59,216 bases of DNA from assembly GCA_934278925.1 (NCBI GenBank), contig CAKQWJ010000013.1:1-59216 (forward strand). The letters run 5' to 3'. This document shows positions 32,565 through 41,050 of this stretch, piece after piece. Numbering within the stretch: the first letter of the stretch is position 1; each line of letters begins with the position of its first letter. Under the pieces are notes generated by a model. That model did no database searches and was not told where the DNA came from. It was given only the letters and a program-made list of their open reading frames with translations. Origin of the DNA: an uncultured Clostridia bacterium (GTDB taxonomy: Bacteria; Bacillota; Clostridia; Peptostreptococcales; Anaerovoracaceae). Both the position numbers and the translations under genes were made by a program.

Positions 32565-32600
32565 ACAGCGGCAGAAACATATCTACCGCTGTTACCTAAT
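32565..32600 (-). terminator. Terminator of the Rrf2 regulator gene
   Basis: AACAGCGGTAGA pairs with TCTGCCGCTGTT across a small loop on the minus strand, followed by six T bases, 12 nt beyond the stop codon. Confidence 0.75.
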
Positions 32601-32611
32601 CAAAAAACTCA

Positions 32612-33037
32612 CTATTCTGCGTGCTCTTCCGAAGCCTCTTCCTCCATGATTTCCGCCAAAGACTTCCGCTGCAGCTCATCGAAAAGCACTTTCTGGATAC
32701 GGCACAGTTCCTTGTGGAATCGGCAAGGGGCATCCTCCGAATCCAACGGACAATTCACATCCGGGTGCAGGCAGTCGTTGAGCACCGTATCCGGATTCAT
32801 GATTCTGAAAACATCGTAGAGTGTAATCTCACTCAAATCCCTGGTTAACTTATATCCACCGGAATTTCCCCGGACGCTCTCCACCAAGCCTCCACGATCC
32901 AGTTTTCGGGCAACCTTATAGGTAATTGCTGTGGTCATCAGTTCCTTGTCGATGATTTGGCTGATACTCTTGTGCTCCTTTGCATCAAGATTCCGAAGCA
33001 GCCGCAATGCGTAATCGGTTTCTCTTGTAAAAAGCAT
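32612..33037 (-). CDS. Rrf2 family transcriptional regulator
   Basis: A 141-aa winged-helix regulator: MLFTRETDYALRLLRNL and the recognition segment near AITYKVARKLDRGGLVESVR are typical Rrf2. Residues 84-112 hold C-LHPDVN-C-P with two further cysteines (APC, ELC), a pattern fitting an Fe-S cluster sensor like IscR or NsrR. It stands alone; rmuC lies upstream in the same direction after a 127-nt gap. The target is unknown. Confidence 0.88.
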   Translation of the reverse strand: MLFTRETDYALRLLRNLDAKEHKSISQIIDKELMTTAITYKVARKLDRGGLVESVRGNSGGYKLTRDLSEITLYDVFRIMNPDTVLNDCLHPDVNCPLDSEDAPCRFHKELCRIQKVLFDELQRKSLAEIMEEEASEEHAE

Positions 33038-33164
33038 TCGTCTTATTCCTTTCGTGCTCTAGTCCCTCAAAAATACCCACTTCTCTATTATCGCATTCCG
33101 GTTTTTGAAATATTTATTCAAAATGTTGCAATATTATGAATAGTACCACATACCAACTCGGTAG

Positions 33165-34325
33165 TCAACTGCTTTGTTCGTCAAGATTCTCCAATTCAGT
33201 TTCGCTCCCCATTTCCGAAACATTCCGAAGTTTCCGTTGAATCTGCCGGGTCCGCACGCCCACCAGCCGGTCCAGATCCGCATTGGCCTGATTCAGCCGA
33301 TGCTGGGTGCTCTGCAGCACGTCGGCAAAGGTATCGAATTCCGAGCGCACCGACGCCAGCAGCTTCCACACCTCGTTGGACCGCTTCTCGATTGCCAACG
33401 TGTTAAAGCCCATCTGCAGGGAATTCAGCAGCGCCGCCATGGTGGTCGGTCCCGCAACGGTCACCCGATACTTTCGCTGAAGCATCTCAATCATCCCGTT
33501 TCGCACCACTTCCGCATACAACCCCTCAAAGGGTAAAAACATCACTGCAAAATCCGTGGTGTACGGGACGGCAATATACTTATCGTGGATGTCCTTCCCT
33601 TCCGACGCAATCCGCGTAAGAAGCCGCTTCCGCGCCAGTTCGATTTCCGCCTTGTCGCCGGTATCATACGCTTCCTGAAGAGCGCTGTAAGTGTCCCCCG
33701 GGAATTTGGCATCGATGGGAAGATACACGGTCTCTCCCGCACCGGACCCCGGGAGTTTTACCGCAAACTCCACCCGCTCCGAACTTCCCGGCCGGGTGGC
33801 CACGTTCTCCTCGTACTGCTCCGGGCTGAGAATCTGCTCCAGAATTCCGCCCAGCTGCACCTCTCCCAGAATGCCCCGAGTCTTTACGTTGGAAAGGATT
33901 TTCTTCAGATCCCCCACGTTGGAGGCGATGGTCTGCATTTCTCCCAATCCCTTATACACCTGTTCCAATCGCTCGTTGACCAGGCCAAAGGATTGGGTGA
34001 GCTTAGTTTCCAGAGTGTCCTGAAGCTTCTCATCCACCGTCTTTCGAATATTTTCTATCTGCTGGGCGTTCTCCTGACGAAGCCGGCTGAAATTCTCGTC
34101 CAGAGCCTTCAGCCGAGCATCCTGCTGCTGGGCCACCGCCCGCTGCAAAGCGTCCTGCTGCTGGGCAATAGCCTTCTGGGTCTCCAACGCCGACTGATTG
34201 TACAGCCGAAAGTATTCCCCGGTCTTGGCGCCGCTCCGCCGCACGCCTCCCGCCAACATCCACAAAAGCGCAATGATGGCGGCACTCATCAGAACCAACA
34301 ATATCAGCAGCACCTGTTCCAGCAT
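33165..34325 (-). CDS. rmuC: DNA recombination protein RmuC family
   Basis: A 386-aa protein with an N-terminal membrane anchor (VLLILLVLMSAAIIALLWML), a long coiled coil (about 35-115, Gln/Ala-rich QQQDALQRAVAQQQDARLK) and the RmuC core. The core contains SNVKTRGILGEVQLGGILEQ, LPIDAKFPGDTY and YTTDFAVMFLPFEGLYAEV. RmuC proteins resemble endonuclease folds and limit DNA inversion in E. coli. Length is normal. Confidence 0.92.
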   Translation of the reverse strand: MLEQVLLILLVLMSAAIIALLWMLAGGVRRSGAKTGEYFRLYNQSALETQKAIAQQQDALQRAVAQQQDARLKALDENFSRLRQENAQQIENIRKTVDEKLQDTLETKLTQSFGLVNERLEQVYKGLGEMQTIASNVGDLKKILSNVKTRGILGEVQLGGILEQILSPEQYEENVATRPGSSERVEFAVKLPGSGAGETVYLPIDAKFPGDTYSALQEAYDTGDKAEIELARKRLLTRIASEGKDIHDKYIAVPYTTDFAVMFLPFEGLYAEVVRNGMIEMLQRKYRVTVAGPTTMAALLNSLQMGFNTLAIEKRSNEVWKLLASVRSEFDTFADVLQSTQHRLNQANADLDRLVGVRTRQIQRKLRNVSEMGSETELENLDEQSS

Positions 34326-34427
34326 ACAAAACTCTCCTTTTCCCTTAATACAAAGAAGCGGAATAACCGTAGTTACATCCGCTTCTTTTCATCATCTGAA
34401 ATTCAAAACCTTCCGATTGCTCAGAGA

Positions 34428-35525
34428 TTAGCCAACGATACGATACTTCTTCTCAACGTGGTTCAGAAGTTCGTGGCCGTCCTCTGTTACCAGAACCAGG
34501 TCCTCTACACGAACGCCGTACTTTCCTTCGATGTAGATTCCCGGCTCGATGGAGAAGATGTTGCCGACAGCAGCCGGATTGTGGTTGATTGGGCTTACAT
34601 CACCGAATTCGTGGTCGTCCTGACCGATGAAGTGTCCCAGACGAACGCCCCAGTACTTGGTGTATCCCATCTCTTCGATGTAATCTCTTGCCTGCTTGTC
34701 GATGTCGCAAACCGGAATTCCCGGCTTGATTACTTCTTCTGCCTTCAGAACAGCGGTACGAACGATGTCGTGAATCTTTGCCTGCTCTTCATCGACGCTC
34801 TTGCAGTAGAATGTTCTGGTCATGTCGGAGCAGTAGCCCTTCCATACGCAGCCCATGTCGATCAGGATGCACTCGCCGGCCTTCAGAGTTCTGGTTTCGC
34901 TCGGTTCGTGGTGCTGGTCCGCAGCGTTCTCACCGAAGCATACGATGGTCGGGAAGCTGTTGCCGGATGCGCCTTCCTTGAGGTATTCTGCATCGATAAA
35001 GTCCGCAACCTGTCTCTCGGTCATGCCTTCCTTGATGTACTCAGCAACTCTCTCCATTACCAAGTCGTTGATTTCGGAAGCCTTCTTCATGAGAGCGATT
35101 TCCTCTTCGTCCTTTTCTGCGCGAACGTCATCTACGCAGTTGGAACCCCATACGGTCTTCAGGTTCGGGCAACGTTCCTGCAGCGGAATCAGGAAACGAG
35201 CCGCCCAAGTCTTGTCGATACCCAGGGTACCCTCTTTGTCGATGTTCTCCATGATCAGCCCGATCTGGTCGTCCATGTCGGTGAACCAAACTTCCTTGTA
35301 TCCTGTTTCGGAAACGAAGAACAGCGTGTTCATGAAGAATACGTGCTCACCGTTGGACTTCAGCAGCAGTGCCCAAAGTCTTTCATACGGATCTACGAAG
35401 ATACCGGTCAGGAATGCGATGCTCTTCGGATCGCTGATCAGCAGCTGTTCCAGGCCGTTTTCCTTCATTTTCTCCATTACACGAGCGATTCTTTCGTTCT
35501 GTTTTGCAGTGAGTTTTTCGTTCAT
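34428..35525 (-). CDS. M24 family Xaa-Pro peptidase
   Basis: A 365-aa cytoplasmic metallopeptidase. The N-terminal creatinase-like domain covers about 1-130. The catalytic pita-bread domain holds the dinuclear metal ligands: D in ILIDMGCVWKGYCSDMTRTF (two Asp), H in GHFIGQDDHE, E in FSIEPGIYIEG and E in GVRVEDLVLV. Such enzymes remove an N-terminal residue before proline or split X-Pro dipeptides. AAGGAGG precedes the ATG by 9 nt. It is a single gene. Confidence 0.9.
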   Translation of the reverse strand: MNEKLTAKQNERIARVMEKMKENGLEQLLISDPKSIAFLTGIFVDPYERLWALLLKSNGEHVFFMNTLFFVSETGYKEVWFTDMDDQIGLIMENIDKEGTLGIDKTWAARFLIPLQERCPNLKTVWGSNCVDDVRAEKDEEEIALMKKASEINDLVMERVAEYIKEGMTERQVADFIDAEYLKEGASGNSFPTIVCFGENAADQHHEPSETRTLKAGECILIDMGCVWKGYCSDMTRTFYCKSVDEEQAKIHDIVRTAVLKAEEVIKPGIPVCDIDKQARDYIEEMGYTKYWGVRLGHFIGQDDHEFGDVSPINHNPAAVGNIFSIEPGIYIEGKYGVRVEDLVLVTEDGHELLNHVEKKYRIVG

Positions 35526-35652
35526 TATTTCGTCCTCCTTATATATAATGACTCTGACCCTATAATATCACGATTGGTTTCTATAAACTAGTACAAAGTC
35601 TAAACTTGAGTCTATTATTTTGTTTTTCAATAAAAAGAGGTGGTCTCATAGA

Positions 35653-36453
35653 CTACATGTTCCGATGATGCACATCCATCTGCGGATACGGAATCTCCAG
35701 CCCGGAGGCGATGATGTACCGCTGAATAACGGCCATGGATGCCCGCAGCATCGGCCAATGAATTTTCGGAGAGCAGTAATAGCGAATCCGATAGATCACC
35801 CCGGACGCCTCATACCGCTGAATGCCCAGGTACTCCGCCCGGGTAATCCCCTTGTTCTTGGCGATTTCCTTTGCCGCCTCGCTGAAAACTTCTTTTACCC
35901 GATCCGGATCTTCCGAATAGGCCAGCTGCAAGTCGATGTCGTAGATGCCGTTCACCTTGGCCACCTGAGTGATGTTTCGATTGCACATCACCACCGTGTT
36001 GCCCGTGTTCAGGTCCTGAAGCACCGTGGTCATCAGGGAGAAGCTCAGCACGATGCCCTCCACGCCGTTGATTTCCACCACTTCACCCACCACCACGGAA
36101 TGATCGTTCACGATGTGAACCCCCATGATGATGTCCTTGAAGAAGTCCTGCAGCGCCAAGCCGGCGATAGCACTGACCACGCCGACGCCGGTAATCATGG
36201 ACGTGATGTTGATGTCGTTGGCCTGAAGCACCGCAAACAGACAGATGACGACGACGATTCCCTTGATGGTATTGAAAACGCTCCGCACAAAAGCATTCAG
36301 GCGAATGTCCGCGGGGTCGATTTTTTCCCGATATTTCTTGGATAAATGGTTCAGCACCGCTACCAGGATGAAGGCGGCCACGATGTAGGTGGCGCTGATG
36401 ATTACCCCCTTGGACAGCAGCACGCTCAAAACTTTTTCCAGATTTTTCTCCAC
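35653..36453 (-). CDS. MscS family mechanosensitive channel, GTG start
   Basis: A 266-aa protein with a GTG start (36451-36453), AAGGAG 6 nt upstream. It has three membrane segments (about 12-33, 55-78 and 84-106); the third carries the Gly/Ala-rich pore helix TGVGVVSAIAGLALQDFFKD. The beta domain VGEVVEINGVEGIVLSFSLM and a C-terminal cytoplasmic part follow. It releases solutes under hypo-osmotic stress. It lies 112 nt downstream of larB in the same direction; no terminator is obvious between them. Confidence 0.9.
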   Translation of the reverse strand: MEKNLEKVLSVLLSKGVIISATYIVAAFILVAVLNHLSKKYREKIDPADIRLNAFVRSVFNTIKGIVVVICLFAVLQANDINITSMITGVGVVSAIAGLALQDFFKDIIMGVHIVNDHSVVVGEVVEINGVEGIVLSFSLMTTVLQDLNTGNTVVMCNRNITQVAKVNGIYDIDLQLAYSEDPDRVKEVFSEAAKEIAKNKGITRAEYLGIQRYEASGVIYRIRYYCSPKIHWPMLRASMAVIQRYIIASGLEIPYPQMDVHHRNM

Positions 36454-36565
36454 ACTTTTCTCCTTTTCCGTTGCGGGCTTTCACCCAATTGCAAGCAGCA
36501 TCATTATAGCCCGAACGCCGGCCCATTTCAATGTTCATCCGGTGATGAAAGAATGTGATTGTATT

Positions 36566-37420
36566 TTATTCCCGGTTGCGGCCGGATGCCGCCAGCCGGC
36601 CGATCTGCGTTGCCATATACCCGGCGCCGTAACCGTTGTCAATGTTCACCACTGCCACACCATTGGCACAGGAATTGATCATGGTCAGCAGCGCCGTCAG
36701 GCCCTGCATGTTGGCGCCATAGCCCACAGAAGTTGGGACGGCGATGACCGGATTTCGCACCATCCCGCCGATCACCGTCGGAAGCGCACCCTCCATGCCC
36801 GCCACCGCAATGACGCAATCGGCTTTACGAATTTCATCCATATTGTTGAACAGCCGGTGGATGCCGCTGACGCCCACATCGTAGAATCGGTCCACTCGGG
36901 CGCCGAAGAATTCCGCCGTCTGCGCTGCCTCCTCGGCCACCGGGATATCCGCCGTGCCGCCGGTGCACACCGCCACCCGACCGCCGGAGGCCCCGTGTAT
37001 TCCGGAGGCGCCGGTATTGCCGGAGGCACTGTGGCCGCCGGAGGCTTTCCCACCGGCAGAGCCCCCGCTGCTGCCGCTGCGTTCCACCTTCAGGATTCGG
37101 GACACCGGGTCGTACTCCGCCGCCGGGATGGTCTCCTGCACCAGCGCCGCCTGGTGTGGCGTGGCACGCGTGCCGAAAGCCCGGCCCTCCAGCTCCGTGA
37201 TTTTGCGGTAAATTGCCACCAGATAATCGTCCGGCTTCCCGCTGCAGAAAATCACCTCCGGAAAACCCGACCGCTCCTTCCGCTGGGTGTCCAGCCGGGC
37301 GAACCCCATGTTGGCGTAGCCCGTCCCCGGCCGCTCGTCGACCTGGCGGATTTTCGCCTCCGCAATCTCCAGGGAAATCTCCCCCGCCTTGTAACCTCTC
37401 AAAATCTCCTGAATATCCAT
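36566..37420 (-). CDS. larB: NPN cofactor enzyme LarB with repeat insert
   Basis: A 284-aa homologue of LarB, which carboxylates and hydrolyses nicotinic acid adenine dinucleotide in synthesis of the nickel-pincer cofactor. The N-terminal part runs from MDIQEILRGYKAGEI to about residue 113. The AIR-carboxylase-like domain begins RVAVCTGGTADIPVAEEA near 148 and ends with VNIDNGYGAGYMA. Between them is a Gly/Ser-rich stretch (about 114-147) with the 6-residue unit ASGxxx four times, encoded by GCCGGAGGC every 18 nt (36983-37045). AAGGAG lies 6 nt before the chosen ATG. It is last in the lar/nik run, 10 nt after larC. Confidence 0.9.
   Translation of the reverse strand: MDIQEILRGYKAGEISLEIAEAKIRQVDERPGTGYANMGFARLDTQRKERSGFPEVIFCSGKPDDYLVAIYRKITELEGRAFGTRATPHQAALVQETIPAAEYDPVSRILKVERSGSSGGSAGGKASGGHSASGNTGASGIHGASGGRVAVCTGGTADIPVAEEAAQTAEFFGARVDRFYDVGVSGIHRLFNNMDEIRKADCVIAVAGMEGALPTVIGGMVRNPVIAVPTSVGYGANMQGLTALLTMINSCANGVAVVNIDNGYGAGYMATQIGRLAASGRNRE
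36983..37045 (-). repeat. In-frame 18-nt repeat inside larB
   Basis: GCCGGAGGC (one copy TCCGGAGGC) at 36983, 37001, 37019 and 37037. The period is exactly 18 nt, encoding the ASGxxx linker of LarB. The same 9-mer is repeated in the intergenic region 21008-21122. Confidence 0.8.
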
Positions 37421-37430
37421 ACCGCTCTCC

Positions 37431-38708
37431 TTACAACTCCCGTGCCGCCTGCTGTGCCGCCCGGTACACCTCCTCGAAAGAAACGCCCTTCTCCCGGGCA
37501 ATCGCCGCCACGTCCTCATACTCCGGGTAAAAATAAGTTTCATCCCCGCTCCGGCAGATTTTAATTCTCACATTTCCGAAGGGAGTCTCAGCATTTCCGG
37601 TCTGCCGCTTCAGGATGCTTCGCTCCATTCGGATGCGCCGAATGCCGATGGTGGTGGTTTCCCGGAAAATGATGCGCTCCAGCGCCGGACGGTGCTCCTC
37701 GTCACAGATTACCTGGAGCTGCCACGCCGGACGGTTCTTTTTCATGAAACACGGCAGGTAGTGGGCATCCTTGGCCCCTGCCTCCAGCAGGCGTTCCAGG
37801 GTGTAGCCCAGCACTTCTCCCGTGGTATCGTCGATGTCCGATTCCAGCTTCCACACGGAATCCGACGCTTCGTCCGCGGTCTCCAGAAGCATTCCCCGAA
37901 GGACGTTGGCCCGCTCCGTCTGCCGCTTGCCGGCACCCATTCCGGTGCGGGCGATGGTGCAGCCCGCCGGAAAACCGCCGCCGGTACGAACTGCTTTTAC
38001 GATGGCTGCACCGGTGGGAGTGACGAACTCTCCCTTGTACGGCAGGATTTCCATCGGAATCCCGGAACCCTCCAGGATGTTGGTCACCGCCGGAACCGGA
38101 ACCGGAAGGATCCCGTGCTGGCAGCGAACCACCCCGGTACCCTCGCAAAGTTTTGGCACCAGCACACGGCGGATGCCCAGGTTATCGAAGCACACGGCGA
38201 AAGCCACGATGTCCACGATGGAATCCACCGCTCCCACCTCGTGGAAGCCCACCTTCTCCAAAGGAAGGTTGTGGGCCCGGCTCTCCGCCTCCGCGATGAT
38301 GCGGAAGATTTTCTTGGCCAGGGCATTGGCGCCGTCGGTTAGATTGCCGGCGTCGATGATCCGATCGATCTCCGCCGGGTGGCGGTGGACATGGGCATGG
38401 GAATGGTGGTGAGCATGGGCGTGATTGTCCTCATGCTCATGTTCGTGGTGATGGGAATGGCCTTCCCCCTCCCCGTACAGGTACTCCATGTCGTGGTCGT
38501 GGTTCTCCTCCTCCAGCACCACATCGAAGTCGCAGCAGTCGATGCCGTTCCGGTTCACCCGGGAAATCCGGGTCTCGTACCCCTGCAGCGGCAGGGATTT
38601 CAGGGCCTCTGCCAGAACCTCCCGGTCCGCTCCCAGATCCAGGAGCATGGCCACCGACATGTCTCCGCTGATTCCGCTTTCACATTCCAAGTACAACGTT
38701 CTATCCAT
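37431..38708 (-). CDS. larC: NPN cofactor nickel insertase LarC
   Basis: A 425-aa homologue of LarC, the CTP-dependent enzyme that inserts nickel into the pincer cofactor. It starts MDRTLYLECESGISGDMSVA (GGGAG 6 nt upstream). A His-rich loop near 80-115 (GHSHHHEHEHEDNHAHAHHH) can store nickel. AGAKDAHYLPCFMKKNRP and FRETTTIGIRR are family motifs. The gene is one continuous frame, unlike the Lactobacillus gene, which needs a frameshift to join LarC1 and LarC2. It overlaps larE by 8 nt. Confidence 0.93.
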   Translation of the reverse strand: MDRTLYLECESGISGDMSVAMLLDLGADREVLAEALKSLPLQGYETRISRVNRNGIDCCDFDVVLEEENHDHDMEYLYGEGEGHSHHHEHEHEDNHAHAHHHSHAHVHRHPAEIDRIIDAGNLTDGANALAKKIFRIIAEAESRAHNLPLEKVGFHEVGAVDSIVDIVAFAVCFDNLGIRRVLVPKLCEGTGVVRCQHGILPVPVPAVTNILEGSGIPMEILPYKGEFVTPTGAAIVKAVRTGGGFPAGCTIARTGMGAGKRQTERANVLRGMLLETADEASDSVWKLESDIDDTTGEVLGYTLERLLEAGAKDAHYLPCFMKKNRPAWQLQVICDEEHRPALERIIFRETTTIGIRRIRMERSILKRQTGNAETPFGNVRIKICRSGDETYFYPEYEDVAAIAREKGVSFEEVYRAAQQAAREL

Positions 38709-39543
38709 TGACAACTCCCTTCTTCTCCTCATCCTTCAGAATTTCGTTCATGCTTCCCGTGCGGTACCCCTTCAGGTCCATGGTGACGTAGGTAAAACCA
38801 ATTTGCCGAAGGGCTTCCGTTACCGAGTTCCCCAGGGACAGCAGCTTTTCCCGCTGTTCCGGCGCCACCTCCAGCCGAGCCAGGTCGGCCCCGTGAATGC
38901 GCACCCGAACCTGCCGGAAGCCTTGATCCGCCAGGAAGTTTTCCGCCTGCTCCACCATGCGGAGTTTCTCCCGGGTAATCCGTTCGCCGTAGGCGAAGCG
39001 GGAGGCCAGGCAGGCGGCGGAAGGTTTGTCCCAGGTGGGAAGGTTCAGGTCCCGAGAAAGCTGCCGAATCTCTTCCTTATACAGGCCCGCCTCTTTCAAT
39101 GGACTCAAAACCTGCAGCTCCCGCAGGGCGCGGAGTCCCGGCCGGTAATCCCCCAGGTCGTCCATATTGCTTCCCTCGGCTACGTGAGGGATGCCGTGAC
39201 TTGCCGCCGTTTCCAGCAGTTTTTGAAAAATTGTTTTTTTGCAAATGTAGCAGCGGTCCGGGGGATTATCCCGGAAACCGGGAATTTCCAGCTCGTTCAT
39301 CTCCACGATTTCCTGGCGGATACCTTCCCGCCGGCAGAATTCCGCGCCCTGGGTCAGGTCCCGTCCCGAGAACACGCTGCCCTTTGCAGTCACCGCCAGC
39401 AGCCGGTCTCCCAGCTCCTCATGGGCGACTTTCAGCAGAAAGGTGGAATCCACCCCGCCGGAAAACGCCACCGCCAGGGAACCCAGGTTCCGCAGGTTCT
39501 CCCGCAGCCGCACTTCCTTCTCTTGTAATTTATTTGAATTCAT
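38701..39543 (-). CDS. larE: Sulfur transferase LarE
   Basis: A 280-aa PP-loop ATP pyrophosphatase. AVAFSGGVDSTFLLKVAHEE (about 28-47) is the SGGxDS motif, and PPDRCYICKK, GSNMDDLGDYRPGLRA and KPSAACLASRF follow. The last contains a Cys at the place of the sacrificial cysteine of LarE, which adenylates the pyridinium mononucleotide acid and gives up its sulfur to it. Overlaps at both ends (8 nt with larC, 14 nt with the ATPase gene) show tight co-expression. Confidence 0.93.
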   Translation of the reverse strand: MNSNKLQEKEVRLRENLRNLGSLAVAFSGGVDSTFLLKVAHEELGDRLLAVTAKGSVFSGRDLTQGAEFCRREGIRQEIVEMNELEIPGFRDNPPDRCYICKKTIFQKLLETAASHGIPHVAEGSNMDDLGDYRPGLRALRELQVLSPLKEAGLYKEEIRQLSRDLNLPTWDKPSAACLASRFAYGERITREKLRMVEQAENFLADQGFRQVRVRIHGADLARLEVAPEQREKLLSLGNSVTEALRQIGFTYVTMDLKGYRTGSMNEILKDEEKKGVVNG

Positions 39544-41047
39544 CTCTGGGTCCTTCCTTTTCCATCCGAATAATCCGGTCGCTGATATGCTCCACCATGG
39601 GAATATCGTGGGAGATGATCAGCAGGGTCAGATTGCGGCGGTCTCGAAGCCGCTTCAGCAATTGAACGATTTCCATCTGCACCGGGGCGTCCAAGGAGGA
39701 CACCGGCTCGTCCGCAATCAGAAATTCCGGATTCATGGCCAGCCCTCGGGCGATGGCCGCTCGCTGCCGCTGTCCCCCGGAAACCTCATAGGGATACCGG
39801 TCCAGCAAAGCTTCCTCCAGCTCCACCTGTTCCAACAGCTCCCGCAGCTTTTCTTTTCGCCGCTCCGAGGGCATTTTCCCGATGACCATCGGCTCCTGAA
39901 TAATTTCCCCCAGGGTCATCCGCTCGTTGAAGGAAGCCACGGAGTCCTGAAAAATCAGGACGGGTTTCACCGGGCGAAAGAATTCTACCTCCCCGGCGGA
40001 AGGTTTCAATATGCCGCAAAGCACCTTGGCCAGGGTGGATTTCCCGCAGCCCGACTCGCCGATCAGGCCCAGCATTTCACCTTCCCGAATGTCCAGGCTG
40101 CAGTCCCGGAGCGCCGGCTTTGGGGCTCCGGGGTACCGCACCTTCAGGTGACGCACCGATGTCAGCATCTTCTTCTCCGGCACCGACTCCAAGGTTCGAA
40201 GCAAGGCTTCTCCCCGCACCCACTCCGCGCAACGTACCAGCTTCTTCGTATAGGCGTCCTTCGGCCGGGCAAAAATATCTTCCGTGGTTCCCTGCTCCAG
40301 GATTTCTCCTTCCTTCATCACCAGCACCCGGTCCGCCAGCTCCGCCGCCACCGCCAGGTCGTGGGTCACAAATAGGATGCCCTTCTGCTTCTCATCCGCC
40401 ACCCGGCGAAGGAGGCCCATTACCATCTTCCCGGTTTCCGGGTCCAATGCGGTGGTGGGCTCATCGGCGATAATCAGGGACGGATCTCCTGCCAGTGCGA
40501 TGGCCACCGCTACCCGCTGGCGCTGCCCGCCGGAAAGCTGATGGGGATATTTTTCCAGAATCTCCTCCGGTTCCGTCAGACCCATTTCCCGGAGAAGTTC
40601 TCGGGAGCGGGCTTCCAACGCGCCGGGCTCCTTCATGCCAAGGTGACGGCGCATGGGTTCTTCCATCTGCGCCCGGATTCGATACACCGGATTCAGGGAG
40701 CTCAGGGGGTTCTGGAATACCAGCGATGCCGCCTTTCCCCGAACCTGCTCCATCTCCCTTTCGCTGCAGGTCCGCACATCCCGGCCGTCCAGGAGAATTC
40801 TGCCGGACAGGTACCGGGCATGGGCGGAGTGAAGCATCAAGATGGCCCGGCACAGTGCGGTTTTGCCGCAGCCGGATTCGCCCACCAGAGCTACAATCTC
40901 GCCCCCGTGAACTTCCAGATTGGCATCCCGCACCGCATGCACCGCGCCAAAGCGACCGTTAAAGCAAAGCCGGAAATCCTCCACCTTCAGAACGGTTTTG
41001 TTTTTGCCCGTATTTCGTTCTTCCTTGCTGCCGCAATCCTTCATCAT
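39530..41047 (-). CDS. Fused double ABC ATPase, Ni/peptide importer
   Basis: A 505-aa fusion of two oligopeptide/nickel-type ATPases (NikD-NikE or DppD-DppF in one chain). Domain 1 has Walker A GESGCGKTALCRAI (about 54), signature LSGGQRQRVAVAIAL and Walker B LIIADEPTTALDP. Domain 2 has GESGCGKSTLAKVL (about 335), VSGGQRQRAAIARGL and FLIADEPVSSLDA. With the two permeases and binding protein upstream it forms a full importer. Because it overlaps larE, nickel is the most likely cargo, alone or as a chelate; that is inference. Confidence 0.9.
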   Translation of the reverse strand: MMKDCGSKEERNTGKNKTVLKVEDFRLCFNGRFGAVHAVRDANLEVHGGEIVALVGESGCGKTALCRAILMLHSAHARYLSGRILLDGRDVRTCSEREMEQVRGKAASLVFQNPLSSLNPVYRIRAQMEEPMRRHLGMKEPGALEARSRELLREMGLTEPEEILEKYPHQLSGGQRQRVAVAIALAGDPSLIIADEPTTALDPETGKMVMGLLRRVADEKQKGILFVTHDLAVAAELADRVLVMKEGEILEQGTTEDIFARPKDAYTKKLVRCAEWVRGEALLRTLESVPEKKMLTSVRHLKVRYPGAPKPALRDCSLDIREGEMLGLIGESGCGKSTLAKVLCGILKPSAGEVEFFRPVKPVLIFQDSVASFNERMTLGEIIQEPMVIGKMPSERRKEKLRELLEQVELEEALLDRYPYEVSGGQRQRAAIARGLAMNPEFLIADEPVSSLDAPVQMEIVQLLKRLRDRRNLTLLIISHDIPMVEHISDRIIRMEKEGPRDEFK

Positions 41048-41050
41048 CTT

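Noticed and set aside
36566..39543. Complete lactate racemase locus
   Set aside because: larB, larC and larE are present, but no larA is found in this window, so only cofactor synthesis can be claimed.
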